A stretch of DNA of 64,000 nucleotides from an uncultured Bacilli bacterium (GCA_910585045.1 CAJUCD010000009.1:1-64000), one strand, 5' to 3'. Positions 7,778-16,644 are shown, counted from the first letter of the stretch. The notes: generated by a model from the sequence alone, not told the origin. Numbers and translations are program-made.

Positions 7778-8971
7778 TCAACCCCTATACACAATATTTC
7801 TAACTGAACGTAATTCTTTATTATCTCTTAATTCTTCTATCTCCTGCAATTCTACTTCATTAAAGAAAGTATTATTCCTTAAAAAATCTATTGCTCTATA
7901 ATAATTAATACTAGCTATATTTCTTAACTTTTCGATCATCTCAACATAAAAATTTTTTCCCTTTAAAATTATAATTTTTAATAAAGCATAATCTAAATTA
8001 TTTTCTTCCATACAAGCAATACACATCACTAATCTACTATCATTCAAATTATTAAACACAAAATCAATCATACTTGGAACATATATATTATTAGCAAAAC
8101 TAATTAAAGCAATAGCTAAATTAATATTTTGTTTTTCTAAAGCTATTAAAGAATATTTCTCCTGTTCTTCTTCACTTAATAATCTAACTAACTTCAAATT
8201 TAATTCTAAACTATCTGCTGCTATAATATTATTAATTATTTTTTCTCTATTTATATTAGAAATATAATTTAAAGCTAATAATAAAAGGTTACACCTAATA
8301 CTAACTTCTTGAATATTAAAGAACTCATCTAAAAATACTTCTTTTATCGATTCACTTTCCACAATCTGTATAAAGACTTCTTTTATTTTAACGAAATCCT
8401 TACTCATTACTAAATTTTTAATCATTTTTGTTGCTTCTTCAATACTTATTAATAGTAAAAAAGCACTAATCCAATTAGAATTACTATGTAATATTTTTAT
8501 TCCAAGTCGATCAATAAAAGAAGGACTTAAAGATGCTACTTGTACTGTATATTCATCTACTCTCGTGTTATAAAAGTAATCTAATATTGTTAACCTATTT
8601 TTATTATCTTGCTTTTCACTATAGAAATTAAGCTTTATTAATTCATATAATAATGCTCTATTCTTAGTTTTTAAACCAACTTCCACATAATCATCAAAAT
8701 ATTTTTCTAAACTACAAAGAACTACTTCACAATCACAACTTAAAAGACACTTTATAATTCTAATTCGACTATATTTATTAACATAATCCATTAATATGTT
8801 AAGTAAAATAATTTCTTTATTAGAAAGAGCATAATTAACTATTATTCTCAGTTCACAATCTGATAACTTTAAGATTGCATCGGGATTATTAAAAAATTCC
8901 ATTTTTAAAGTTTCTATATTACCTACTAATAACCAATATTTAAGTTTCATTTTCAACCACAAACTTCTCAT
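7778..8971 (-). CDS. Hypothetical alpha-helical protein, paralogue of downstream gene
   Basis: A 397-residue, mostly helical protein related to the gene immediately downstream (similar C-terminal block YYRAIDFLRNNTFF). It opens with MRSLWLKMKLKYWLLVGNIETL, and helical units such as ALEKQNINLAIALISFANN recur through the length, reminiscent of ankyrin-like or HEAT-like scaffolds though no exact repeat consensus is visible. AGGAGG precedes the ATG nine bases away. The pair forms a two-gene operon with a five-base gap. Function is unknown. Confidence 0.7.
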   Translation of the reverse strand: MRSLWLKMKLKYWLLVGNIETLKMEFFNNPDAILKLSDCELRIIVNYALSNKEIILLNILMDYVNKYSRIRIIKCLLSCDCEVVLCSLEKYFDDYVEVGLKTKNRALLYELIKLNFYSEKQDNKNRLTILDYFYNTRVDEYTVQVASLSPSFIDRLGIKILHSNSNWISAFLLLISIEEATKMIKNLVMSKDFVKIKEVFIQIVESESIKEVFLDEFFNIQEVSIRCNLLLLALNYISNINREKIINNIIAADSLELNLKLVRLLSEEEQEKYSLIALEKQNINLAIALISFANNIYVPSMIDFVFNNLNDSRLVMCIACMEENNLDYALLKIIILKGKNFYVEMIEKLRNIASINYYRAIDFLRNNTFFNEVELQEIEELRDNKELRSVRNIVYRG

Positions 8972-9024
8972 GTTTAAAAACCTCCTGTAAAAAGTAATTA
9001 TACACTAAATTTCAAAAAAATTCC

Positions 9025-9052
9025 ACAAAAAAACTCGGCAATACACCAAGTT
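9025..9052 (-). terminator. Intrinsic terminator of the rodZ-pgsA unit
   Basis: On the minus strand AACTTGG-TGTATTG-CCGAGTT forms a 7-bp stem with one G-U pair and is followed by a T-rich run. The stem begins at the pgsA stop codon. Confidence 0.75.
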
Positions 9053-9644
9053 ATTTCTCTTTAAAAGAATCCTTTGTATTATTATAATATTGACATCCAC
9101 TTACAACCGACAAAATTGTAGCCACTATTATAAGGGCATAACCAACATTTAAATTAAGTAATTCAAAAGGCAAATTATAAAACATAGTTAATGCCATACC
9201 TATCATCATGCACATAGTCTTAGCTTTTCCTAAAAAAGAAGCCGCTACTACTTTTCCTTTTTTACCACTAGCCATTTTAAAAGAATCAACAAATATATCT
9301 CTAGTAATAATAATAACAGGAATTGCTACACTTATAAATCCATCATAAGCTAAAATAATTAAAAGACCATTAACTAATACTTTATCTGCTATAGCATCCA
9401 TTACTTTTCCAAAATCTGTAACAAGATTACGACTTCTTGCGATATATCCATCTAAAAAATCAGTTAATGCCGCAATAACAAATAAAACCCCTGCAATTAT
9501 ATATTTAAGATCTATAACTATTTTTCCACCAATAATATAAGTTGGCACTCTAACACCTACACTATACCAAGGTATAACTAGCATAACTAAAATTATAATT
9601 GATAATATTATTCTTCCCATTGTAATTTTATTTGGTAAATTCAT
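9051..9644 (-). CDS. pgsA: CDP-diacylglycerol-glycerol-3-phosphate phosphatidyltransferase
   Basis: PgsA makes phosphatidylglycerophosphate from CDP-diacylglycerol and glycerol-3-phosphate, the committed step to phosphatidylglycerol, at the cytoplasmic membrane. The 197-residue protein shows the CDP-alcohol transferase motif D-G-x2-A-R-x8-G-x3-D-x3-D within DGYIARSRNLVTDFGKVMD and about five hydrophobic helices. It lies ten bases after rodZ, the same pairing (ymfM-pgsA) seen in Bacillus. All catalytic aspartates are present. Confidence 0.95.
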   Translation of the reverse strand: MNLPNKITMGRIILSIIILVMLVIPWYSVGVRVPTYIIGGKIVIDLKYIIAGVLFVIAALTDFLDGYIARSRNLVTDFGKVMDAIADKVLVNGLLIILAYDGFISVAIPVIIITRDIFVDSFKMASGKKGKVVAASFLGKAKTMCMMIGMALTMFYNLPFELLNLNVGYALIIVATILSVVSGCQYYNNTKDSFKEK

Positions 9645-9654
9645 AATTAATCTC

Positions 9655-10128
9655 CTATCTAAATTTTACATAACCTACTTCATTAGTAATACGCCCATCA
9701 ATCGTAATTTGTTTAACACTCCAAACAACTGCTAAAACTACTAATATTAATATAACTATATATATAGCAATATAGTAACTACGATTATATTTCCTTGGCT
9801 TTATGGTATAAGGACTAACAACTCTATTATTATCCTCACGCATATCTTTCTTAGCTTGCTTCTCAATTTCTTTAATTGGTATTTTTGAAGTATATTCAAA
9901 CATATACTCATTAAAATCATCAATTAATTTATCACTATCTAACCCTAAATATTTAGCATAATTAATTAAATATTCTTTTAAAACAAATATATCTTTAAAA
10001 CAGCCTATTTTACCTTCTTCTATATTTAATAAAAATTCTAATTTTATATTAAGATCTTGACTTGCTTCTTCTAGAGTTACTCCCGAGGACTCTCTTGTTT
10101 CCCTAAATGTTCGACCAATGCTCTCCAA
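9655..10128 (-). CDS. rodZ: RodZ-like HTH membrane protein, short form
   Basis: RodZ links MreB-type filaments to the envelope. The 157 residues contain an N-terminal HTH_25 domain (TFRETRESSGVTLEEASQDL, about 8-75), a basic linker (KPRKYNRSYY) and one membrane span (about 117-137), then only about 20 outside residues. It therefore lacks most of the extracellular domain of longer RodZ proteins. The start codon is TTG at 10128, preceded by AGGAG ten bases away. It is followed by pgsA as in Bacillus ymfM. Confidence 0.83.
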   Translation of the reverse strand: MESIGRTFRETRESSGVTLEEASQDLNIKLEFLLNIEEGKIGCFKDIFVLKEYLINYAKYLGLDSDKLIDDFNEYMFEYTSKIPIKEIEKQAKKDMREDNNRVVSPYTIKPRKYNRSYYIAIYIVILILVVLAVVWSVKQITIDGRITNEVGYVKFR

Positions 10129-10152
10129 GCGCTAATCACTCCTTTAATTTAC

Positions 10153-10516
10153 AAAAAAATAATATTCCTAAGCCATGTTCTGTTCCTGAAATTCAGGCGA
10201 CAAATATTTATCTACTAGTTTCCTAGTCCCTTACTCCATTCAAATTCTTTCGTAAGAGCTCTCCTACCATATTTTGGATTTCTCACTCGTGGGGTTTACC
10301 GCGTTCCATTTCCACCGTTTCCAGTTTCTTCGTCACTATGGCACTTTACAACTACTACATCCATGAGCAAAACTTTTAGGATGCTTCATCGCCGTTAGAT
10401 TAAATCTACCAAAGGTTATTTTTTCCCTAAGCACGAACACTACAGCCATCGCAGAACTGTGTGAGCATGGACTTTCCTCTACATAATACCTATGCAGCAT
10501 TTGTCTGAATATTATT
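10153..10516 (-). ncRNA. rnpB: RNase P RNA
   Basis: The catalytic RNA of RNase P, which trims tRNA 5' ends. Conserved blocks on the minus strand include GAGGAAAGTCCATGCTC near the 5' end, GTAGTGTTCGTGC, GTGCCATAGTGACGAAG, GGAACGCGGTAAACCCC (the L15 region that binds the tRNA CCA end), and the 3' AGAACATGGCTTAGGAATA. The two ends pair as helix P1 (AATAATATTC with GAATATTATT), and the 3' strand runs into seven T, so P1 can also serve as terminator. The 5' end overlaps the gpsB stop. The gpsB-rnpB order is the same as in B. subtilis. Confidence 0.97.
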
Positions 10517-10838
10517 CATATTTTCCAAAGACCACTTTTTCTAATTGACTAATACGACGTAATAAATCAACATTACTAATAGAACCACTACCAGATGATT
10601 CATTAGCTACTAATTGTTCTCTAAGTTTTCTAATTTCCGCTTTTAACTTACTATTATCATCAGTCAAATCTTTAATTTCTTTTTCATTTCTTTTAATAAT
10701 ATTAATAAACTCCGTATAGTCTCTAATCACCATGTCTAGATATTTATCAACTTCTTGAGGACGATATCCTCTAGCATCAATCTTAAATTCTTTATCTAGT
10801 ATTTCTTGTGGAGTTAAATAAATCTTATCACTATACAT
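10512..10838 (-). CDS. gpsB: Cell-division adaptor GpsB (DivIVA family)
   Basis: GpsB is a membrane-associated coiled-coil adaptor that recruits penicillin-binding proteins between septum and side wall. The 108 residues have the DivIVA-type N-terminal domain (about 1-65) with RGYRPQEVDKYLD, a coiled coil (about 55-80), a Ser/Gly linker and the C-terminal trimerisation block VDLLRRISQLEKVVFG. It sits just upstream of rnpB, overlapping its 5' end by a few bases, an arrangement conserved in Bacilli. The PBP1A gene lies about 1.7 kb away. Confidence 0.95.
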   Translation of the reverse strand: MYSDKIYLTPQEILDKEFKIDARGYRPQEVDKYLDMVIRDYTEFINIIKRNEKEIKDLTDDNSKLKAEIRKLREQLVANESSGSGSISNVDLLRRISQLEKVVFGKYE

Positions 10839-10902
10839 TAATTTCCCTTCCTAACTTATATCTATTATAATATTTTTTGTTCTATTTTGTCAATATTCGA
10901 AA

Positions 10903-10926
10903 CAAAAAAGAGCAATTATGCCCTTT
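10903..10926 (-). terminator. Intrinsic terminator of the cohesin-like gene
   Basis: On the minus strand AAAGGGC-ATAATT-GCTCTTT (one G-U pair) is followed by a T-rich run. The stem starts within the stop codon of the 10925-11608 gene. Confidence 0.7.
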
Positions 10927-11608
10927 ATCTTCGAAATAACTTTTTAATAAAACTTCCTATCACATTAGAATTATTAATCTTTATATTTTCTTCATCTCTT
11001 TTAAATAAACCTTTTATATTTTTAAAAAACTTTACAGCTTTCTTTCTTTTAACTTCCATTATAGAATCTTTTACGTTCTCTTTTTTAGTAATTTCTTCAC
11101 TTACTTCTTCTTGCTCTTCTATAATTTCTACAGTTTCTATTTTATCCTCTTTTAATATGCCAATATTAATACTTTTATCTACAATTTGTGTATCTATCTT
11201 TTTAGCATCATTATTTATTAACTCAATATTTTTAAATCCTAAAGTTGTTGTTCCTTCTTTTACAGGCCTTAAAACAAGCTCCAATATTGCACCATCTTCT
11301 ATAATACCATCATGAGAAAAAGAAATTCCAGCCATTTTTCCATTCTGCTCATTAAACCACATTTCAAAAGGTCTAGTTAAACTTGCAAATGATACATACT
11401 GTAAATACTCTGAATCTATATCTATTTGACCGCCTATACCAACTATCTTTTCTCCTGCAATATCATTTATAACAATATTTACTACAACATCATCACCAAG
11501 TATAATATCATCTTTCACTTGATAACTAACATTAGTTTTAGCTTGAACTATTCCCATACTAAAAAATATTCCTATTAAAAATAAAATACATTTATTTAGG
11601 CTTATCAT
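10925..11608 (-). CDS. Secreted protein with cohesin-like beta domain
   Basis: The protein starts with a signal peptide (MISLNKCILFLIGIFFSMG, cleavage near VQA-KT), then a beta-sandwich of about 130 residues with the cohesin/dockerin-binding pattern GDDVVVNIVI...IVGIGGQIDID..YLQYVS...ILELVLRP. An acidic stretch follows, ending in a strongly basic tail (FIKKLFRR). I chose the ATG at 11608, preceded by GAGGGGG seven bases away, because the upstream frame adds no signal-like sequence. Cohesin-type domains bind partner proteins on the surface. No dockerin is visible here, so its ligand is unknown. Confidence 0.7.
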   Translation of the reverse strand: MISLNKCILFLIGIFFSMGIVQAKTNVSYQVKDDIILGDDVVVNIVINDIAGEKIVGIGGQIDIDSEYLQYVSFASLTRPFEMWFNEQNGKMAGISFSHDGIIEDGAILELVLRPVKEGTTTLGFKNIELINNDAKKIDTQIVDKSINIGILKEDKIETVEIIEEQEEVSEEITKKENVKDSIMEVKRKKAVKFFKNIKGLFKRDEENIKINNSNVIGSFIKKLFRR

Positions 11609-11666
11609 CCCAAATCCCCCTCTTAGATAAGTGTATATCCTACCATAAATTACCATAATTGTCAAA

Positions 11667-11768
11667 TTATTCCTTTTCTAAATAATCTAATGCATAATAA
11701 ACATCCATTTTAAAAATTAAGACATCTACCTCTCTAATAACATCATTAATTAATACATCATCTATCAT
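11667..11768 (-). CDS. Possible small acidic protein, 33 aa
   Basis: A short reading frame with ATG at 11768 and a good ribosome site (GGTG five bases upstream) encodes a 33-residue peptide beginning MIDDVLINDVIREVDV and ending LDYLEKE. It is acidic and probably helical. It lies on the same strand as the cohesin-like gene and about 60 bases before it, so the two could be cotranscribed. I do not recognise the family. The support is the ribosome site and position only. Confidence 0.4.
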   Translation of the reverse strand: MIDDVLINDVIREVDVLIFKMDVYYALDYLEKE

Positions 11769-11908
11769 AAAATCACCACACCTATAATATCAAAAATAAA
11801 CTACTTATTCATTATGTTTCCCATTATTCGACAAAACATAACAAAACTTCCTTTGTAAACTTATAAGTAAAACTTCTTTTCTTTATAGAAATTTTATTCC
11901 CTTTATAG

Positions 11909-11914
11909 TATAAT
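11909..11914 (+). promoter_or_regulatory. -10 box of the recU-PBP1A promoter
   Basis: A perfect TATAAT lies 18 bases before the recU start codon and just ahead of its AGGTG ribosome site. No good -35 is visible at 16-18 bases, so an activator or another sigma contact may be needed. About 80 bases further upstream, at 11827-11846, is TTCGACAAAAC followed by AACAAAACTTCC. It resembles the palindromic element at 109-127 and 26345-26363. Confidence 0.45.
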
Positions 11915-11931
11915 TATCATTAGGTGATTAC

Positions 11932-12489
11932 ATGAAGTATCCTGGCAGCATAAATAAATCTTATAAAAAAACTATTGATTACAAAAACAGAGGTTTAGAT
12001 TTAGAAAGCCTTATAAACGAAGCATGTAAGTATTATTTAGAACATAATATGGCTATAATATATAAAAAGCCCACACCTATTGGAATCGTTGATGTTGACT
12101 ACAAAAATGGTGCCATAATAAAAAAAGCCTATTTTAAAGAGCCCTCTACTTTAGATTATAATGGACTCTATAAGGGTAAATATATTGAATTTGATGCTAA
12201 AGAATGTAAAAGTAAAACTTCTTTTCCTATTCATAACATTCATATTCACCAAATAGAACATATTAAAAGAATTATTAATCATGGTGGTATAGCTTTTCTA
12301 ATTATAAATATGAATTCTTCTTACTTTTTATTTAAAGGTGAAGATTTACTTGAATTCTTAAGTTTAGAAACAAGAAAAAGCATCCCCTATAATATAATAT
12401 TAGAAAAAGGATATAAATTAAATTATAATTATAATATTGGGATTGACTATTTATCTGGAATAAATGAATCTTATAAGGAGTTGATATAA
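11932..12489 (+). CDS. recU: Holliday junction resolvase RecU
   Basis: RecU cleaves four-way DNA junctions during recombination and chromosome segregation. The 185-residue protein shows the family motifs NRG at the start of helix 1, KKPTPIGIVDV, STLDYNGLYKGKYIEFDAKE (the nuclease core with catalytic Asp, Glu and Lys) and HQIEHIKRI. It is followed without a gap by the PBP1A gene, the recU-ponA pair known across Firmicutes. AGGTG precedes the ATG. Confidence 0.96.
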   Translation: MKYPGSINKSYKKTIDYKNRGLDLESLINEACKYYLEHNMAIIYKKPTPIGIVDVDYKNGAIIKKAYFKEPSTLDYNGLYKGKYIEFDAKECKSKTSFPIHNIHIHQIEHIKRIINHGGIAFLIINMNSSYFLFKGEDLLEFLSLETRKSIPYNIILEKGYKLNYNYNIGIDYLSGINESYKELI

Positions 12490-15030
12490 ATGAAAATACC
12501 TAAAATCAAAAAAACTAACAAACCAGAAAAAGTTAAAAAAAAGAAAACTAAAAAAATTAACAAAAAAAATGCAGTTTTAATATTTATTATAAGTTGTGGT
12601 ATTATTGTTGCTAGTACTGTTTTAGCTTTTGCTTTATACATAATTGTAACATCACCCGATTTCGTACCTCAACAACTTTATACTAAAGAAGCAACTGTTA
12701 TTTATGCTAAAGATGGATCAGAAATTGCCCGTATTGGTGATGCTAATGTTGAATTAGTAACTTATAATGATTTACCTGAAGTTTTAATAGATGCTTTAGT
12801 AGCTACTGAAGACTCTAGATATTTCCAACATAATGGTTTTGATGCTGCTCGTTTTATTAAGGCTTCAATGGGTCAATTAGCTGGAAAAAATGCTGGTGGA
12901 GCTTCTACTCTTTCCATGCAGGTAATTAAAAATACTTATACAAGTAATGAAGCTAAAGGTTTAAAAGGTATTATCCGAAAATTTACTGATATTTATATGG
13001 CCGTCTTCAAGCTAGAAGCAGTATATACTAAAGAAGAAATTATGGAGTTCTACTTAAATTCCCAATGGCTAAGTGTTAGTGGTTCAAGTTATTCTGATGA
13101 TATTAAAGGTGTTGAACAAGGTAGTCAATATTTCTTTGGTAAATCCGTTGCAGATTTAACTCTTGCTGAAGCTAGTCTTTTAGTAGGAATGTTTAACAAC
13201 CCTTTCTTCTTAAATCCTTACAACTATCCTGAAGCTGCTTCTGAGCGTCGTTCTGTAGTTTTAAGTTTAATGGTAAGACATGGCTATATTACACAAGAGG
13301 AAAAAGAATTTGCCGAATCAGTTCCAGTTCAAAGCTTATTAATAAAACATACATCTGATACAAGTAACAAATACCAAGCCTTCATTGATTATGTTTTAAA
13401 ACAAGTTCAAGAAAAAACTGGCGACAGCCCTTCTAAAGTACCAATGGCTATTTACACAACTCTTGATTTAGGAGTTCAAGATGTCTTAAATCAACTAGCA
13501 GATGGCGATTTATATAAATTTGCTAATGATAAAGTCCAATTTGGTATGGCCGTTACAAGTACTGAAGATGGTTCGGTTGTAGCTCTATCTGGAGGACGAA
13601 ATTATATTCATACTGGTACTAATAGAGCTTTAACTAAAAGACAACCCGGATCAACAGCTAAAGCAATATTTGCTTATGGTCCTTATATAGAATATTTAAA
13701 TGGTTCAACAGGTACTATATTTATTGATAAGCCTTGGAATTATACTAAAGGTGGAGCTGTACTAAATGCTGACCGTGGTTACAGAGGTCCAATTACAATG
13801 CGTTCTGCTCTTGTAGCATCTAGAAACGTTCCTGCTATTCAAGCATTCCAACAAGTATCTGCTGAAGTTGGCGTAGATAAGATTGGTGAATTTGTTAATA
13901 ATGTAGGAATTGATTATGGCAAAGACTTATTTGAATCTTACGCTATAGGCGGAGGTATCACAGTTGACCCTCTTACTATGTCTGCAGCATATGCAACATT
14001 TGGTCGTGGTGGTTATTATATAGAACCTTATGCTTACACCAAAATTGTTTACTTAGAAACTGGTGAATCAATAAATAATCGAGTTGAGAAAAAACGCGCT
14101 ATGAGTGAACAAACAGCTTACATGATTACCGATATGTTAGTTACAGGTGGAGCTAGTGGTGTTGGTGGAAACTTCAGTATTAGTGGTACACAAATCGCTG
14201 CTAAAGGTGGAACGACAACTATTTCTGCTGCTGACGCAAAAAAACTTGGTATTCCTGCCTCTGCAACTCCTGATCACTGGAATATAACATATAGTCCTGA
14301 TTATTCTATTGCTTTATGGTATGGTTATGATCGAAACGATATTGGCTATTTAACTAGTGGAACTGGTATGCCAGCTCGTAAAAATATTATGAAAGCTGTT
14401 GCTACTAAAATATATAAGAAAAATTCAAAATTTAGTAAACCCTCGGGCGTTACGTCCGTAACAGTTGAACAAGAAACATATCCTACAAAACTTCCTAGTC
14501 AATATACACCAAGCGCTCTAAAATTAACTGAGCTATATAAAAGTGGATATGAGCCATCTGAAGTATCTTCAAGATTTGACACATTAGCTAACCCAACAAA
14601 TGGCAAATCAACATTCAATGGTTCAACAATTACAATTTCATGGGACCCAATAAGTACTCCTGATGCTATTGACCCTATAAAAATAGAAGAAATGTATAAT
14701 GACACTTATTGGAAATTCTTTGAAAAATATAAATCTGAATTTTATCAAAATCACATAACCTATAATAATAGCAACTTAGGCTCTGTAGGTTATCAAATAT
14801 ATTTACAAGATAGCACTGGTAATTTAACAAGCTTAGGCTACACAACAAATACTAATTTTACATATCCTGCGAATGCTAGTGTAAGTGATTATAAGTTTGT
14901 TGTAAAATCAGCTTATAACATCTTTAAAGATAATATGAGTAGTGGTCTAACAATTACAGCAGAAGCAAAAATAGATGATAATATAGGTAATATTGGGGGA
15001 CCATCTGATCCAGATAATCCTTTAGAATAA
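12490..15030 (+). CDS. ponA: Class A penicillin-binding protein (PBP1A)
   Basis: A bifunctional peptidoglycan synthase that polymerises lipid II and crosslinks stem peptides at the outer membrane face. Order: Lys-rich cytoplasmic tail (1-27), membrane helix (about 28-52), GT51 domain with catalytic Glu in VATEDSRYFQHNG (about 103), transpeptidase domain with active Ser in PGSTAK (about 387), SRN (about 444) and KGGTT (about 571), then a C-terminal fibronectin-III-like module after residue 700. The length of 846 aa is normal. AAGGAG precedes the start and overlaps the recU end. A terminator follows at 15036-15065. Confidence 0.95.
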   Translation: MKIPKIKKTNKPEKVKKKKTKKINKKNAVLIFIISCGIIVASTVLAFALYIIVTSPDFVPQQLYTKEATVIYAKDGSEIARIGDANVELVTYNDLPEVLIDALVATEDSRYFQHNGFDAARFIKASMGQLAGKNAGGASTLSMQVIKNTYTSNEAKGLKGIIRKFTDIYMAVFKLEAVYTKEEIMEFYLNSQWLSVSGSSYSDDIKGVEQGSQYFFGKSVADLTLAEASLLVGMFNNPFFLNPYNYPEAASERRSVVLSLMVRHGYITQEEKEFAESVPVQSLLIKHTSDTSNKYQAFIDYVLKQVQEKTGDSPSKVPMAIYTTLDLGVQDVLNQLADGDLYKFANDKVQFGMAVTSTEDGSVVALSGGRNYIHTGTNRALTKRQPGSTAKAIFAYGPYIEYLNGSTGTIFIDKPWNYTKGGAVLNADRGYRGPITMRSALVASRNVPAIQAFQQVSAEVGVDKIGEFVNNVGIDYGKDLFESYAIGGGITVDPLTMSAAYATFGRGGYYIEPYAYTKIVYLETGESINNRVEKKRAMSEQTAYMITDMLVTGGASGVGGNFSISGTQIAAKGGTTTISAADAKKLGIPASATPDHWNITYSPDYSIALWYGYDRNDIGYLTSGTGMPARKNIMKAVATKIYKKNSKFSKPSGVTSVTVEQETYPTKLPSQYTPSALKLTELYKSGYEPSEVSSRFDTLANPTNGKSTFNGSTITISWDPISTPDAIDPIKIEEMYNDTYWKFFEKYKSEFYQNHITYNNSNLGSVGYQIYLQDSTGNLTSLGYTTNTNFTYPANASVSDYKFVVKSAYNIFKDNMSSGLTITAEAKIDDNIGNIGGPSDPDNPLE

Positions 15031-15035
15031 AAAAG

Positions 15036-15065
15036 AAAATGGTATCTTATGATATCATTTTTTCT
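15036..15065 (+). terminator. Intrinsic terminator after PBP1A
   Basis: AAAATGGTATC-TTAT-GATATCATTTT forms an 11-bp stem with one G-T pair, followed by further T. It ends the recU-PBP1A operon just before the convergent sigE terminator. Confidence 0.85.
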
Positions 15066-15097
15066 ATATTATTAAATCTTATTTTTAATCTTCTTTC

Positions 15098-15132
15098 TAA
15101 AAAAGCAAACTTACATCTTCATAGTTTGCTTT
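15098..15132 (-). terminator. Intrinsic terminator of spoIIGA-sigE
   Basis: On the minus strand AAAGCAAACT and AGTTTGCTTT flank a roughly 10-base loop and are followed by T. The stem includes the last codons of sigE. Confidence 0.8.
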
Positions 15133-15794
15133 AATCTTTTAATAACTTTTTTCTCTATTCTTGAAATATAACTCTGCGAAATACCTAATTTTAAAGCTAC
15201 TTCTTTTTGGGTAAATTCTTCTGTATTATTAAGTCCATAGCGCAAAGTCATAATTTCTTTTTCTCTTTCATCTAAGCTATCAATTTCTCTTTCTAATATT
15301 TCTTTATTATGCAATCTTTCATATTCATTAGGCACATAATCAATTTCTGTACCTAAAATATCTTCCAAATGTAGCTCATTACCCTCTGCATCATAATTTA
15401 AAGCATCTTCAAAACTAATTTCTCCTCTTCTTTTCTTATTCTTTCTAAGAAACATCAGAATTTCATTTGAAATACAACGTGATGCATAAGTTGCAAGTTT
15501 AATATTTTTATCTAATTTATAAGTATTAATTCCTTTTATTAAACCTATTGAACCAATACTTACTAAATCTTCTACATCATAACCAGTATTTTCATACTTT
15601 TTTGCTAAAAAAACTACTAATCTTAAATTGTGCTCAATTAATTTATTCCGAGCTTCTTCATCTCCTCTACCCGCTTTTATTACCGCATCTCGCTCTTGAT
15701 CTTCCGATAATGGTGGTGGTAATTTATCAGTTGAACCAACAAAAAAACATTCATTATATTTTTTCTTTAGCCATAATAATATTTTATTAATCAT
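15111..15794 (-). CDS. sigE: Mother-cell sporulation sigma factor sigma-E
   Basis: Sigma-E directs early mother-cell transcription in sporulation. The 227-residue protein has the SigE-specific LPPPLS near residue 25, region 2 (NLRLVVFLAKKYENTGYDVE, then LATYASRCISNEILMFLRK), region 3 and region 4 (SLDEREKEIMTLRYGL, then LGISQSYISRIEKKVIKRL). About 15-20 N-terminal residues form a basic, hydrophobic pro-sequence consistent with processing by SpoIIGA near the FFVG block. It overlaps spoIIGA by ATGA. It fits SigE better than SigK because of the operon and LPPPLS context. Confidence 0.95.
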   Translation of the reverse strand: MINKILLWLKKKYNECFFVGSTDKLPPPLSEDQERDAVIKAGRGDEEARNKLIEHNLRLVVFLAKKYENTGYDVEDLVSIGSIGLIKGINTYKLDKNIKLATYASRCISNEILMFLRKNKKRRGEISFEDALNYDAEGNELHLEDILGTEIDYVPNEYERLHNKEILEREIDSLDEREKEIMTLRYGLNNTEEFTQKEVALKLGISQSYISRIEKKVIKRLKQTMKM

Positions 15795-16579
15795 ATATCC
15801 TCCAATATTTTATAATTAAGTAAACAATCAATCCCGTTAAGTTTAAAAGATGCATCACTAAAACCCACTAAATAATTATTTAATTCTTTATCATTTATAA
15901 TTAATTTTACGGGTTTAACACATTCCAATAACCCATGAGAATTAAGCCCATTATAAGGCACATACATTGGACTTCTAATATTATATTTTCCTTTAAGTAT
16001 CTTTCTATTTAGCAAAATCACTGATTTTCCAGTAACCGGATCCTTTAATTTATTACCTGTATCCAAAAATCCCACTACTAATATTTCATAATTATCTTTA
16101 AAAACAATCTTAACTCTATAATAATAATTTTTAACTTCTTTTAAGGCTTTTAAACTTTTTATAAAAACAATTAATATAATTGGAGCTCCTATAATAAGAT
16201 AAATATAATTAAAACCAATTCCTTTATAATAAAAACTAAAACCTTTACTGTAGCTAAAATTAACTTTTAAATAATATAAAAAACCTCCCAATATAATACT
16301 TGTCATATATAAATATAGTGCATTATAAAAAGTATATCGCATATTCTTATAACCAAAAGCAACAATTACCATTATAAATCCCATTACTATTTTTAACAAA
16401 TTTAAAAGCAAACTAGACATAGGAACAAACAAACTAATTAAAGATATACTACCTAGTAAAGATGCTAAAACCATTCTAAATATTTTGCTATATCTTTTTA
16501 AAGCCACATTTACCGTTAACAATAACATAAAATCAAATATAAAATTAATTAAAAATAGTACATCTATATATATAGTCAT
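15791..16579 (-). CDS. spoIIGA: Sigma-E processing peptidase SpoIIGA
   Basis: SpoIIGA is the membrane aspartic protease that cleaves pro-sigma-E when signalled from the forespore. The N-terminal half has five hydrophobic helices. The C-terminal domain carries the catalytic GFLDTGNKLKDPVTGKSV motif. The start is placed at the ATG at 16579 (MTIYIDVLFLINFIFDF, aligned with the B. subtilis N-terminus), with GGTG six bases upstream. The in-frame ATG at 16591 would fall at or before the predicted transcription start. At about 262 aa it is shorter than the Bacillus protein. Confidence 0.93.
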   Translation of the reverse strand: MTIYIDVLFLINFIFDFMLLLTVNVALKRYSKIFRMVLASLLGSISLISLFVPMSSLLLNLLKIVMGFIMVIVAFGYKNMRYTFYNALYLYMTSIILGGFLYYLKVNFSYSKGFSFYYKGIGFNYIYLIIGAPIILIVFIKSLKALKEVKNYYYRVKIVFKDNYEILVVGFLDTGNKLKDPVTGKSVILLNRKILKGKYNIRSPMYVPYNGLNSHGLLECVKPVKLIINDKELNNYLVGFSDASFKLNGIDCLLNYKILEDI

Positions 16580-16595
16580 TACATTCACCATATAG

Positions 16596-16628
16596 ATTAT
16601 ATATCAAAAAAGTTAAATATTTTGTCAA
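16596..16628 (-). promoter_or_regulatory. spoIIG promoter with 21-bp spacer
   Basis: On the minus strand a perfect TTGACA (16628-16623) and a perfect TATAAT (16601-16596) are separated by 21 bases. B. subtilis spoIIG is known for consensus boxes at an over-long 22-bp spacing that need Spo0A to fire. TTTGTCAAA across the -35 differs at one base from a Spo0A box. The resulting leader would be about ten bases before the chosen spoIIGA start. Confidence 0.65.
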
Positions 16629-16644
16629 ACTATAGTTATTAAAA

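Noticed and set aside
10887..11315. 142-codon plus-strand frame
   Set aside because: Antisense to the cohesin-like gene, Phe/Ser/Leu-rich, no ribosome site. It also reads through the terminator of that gene.
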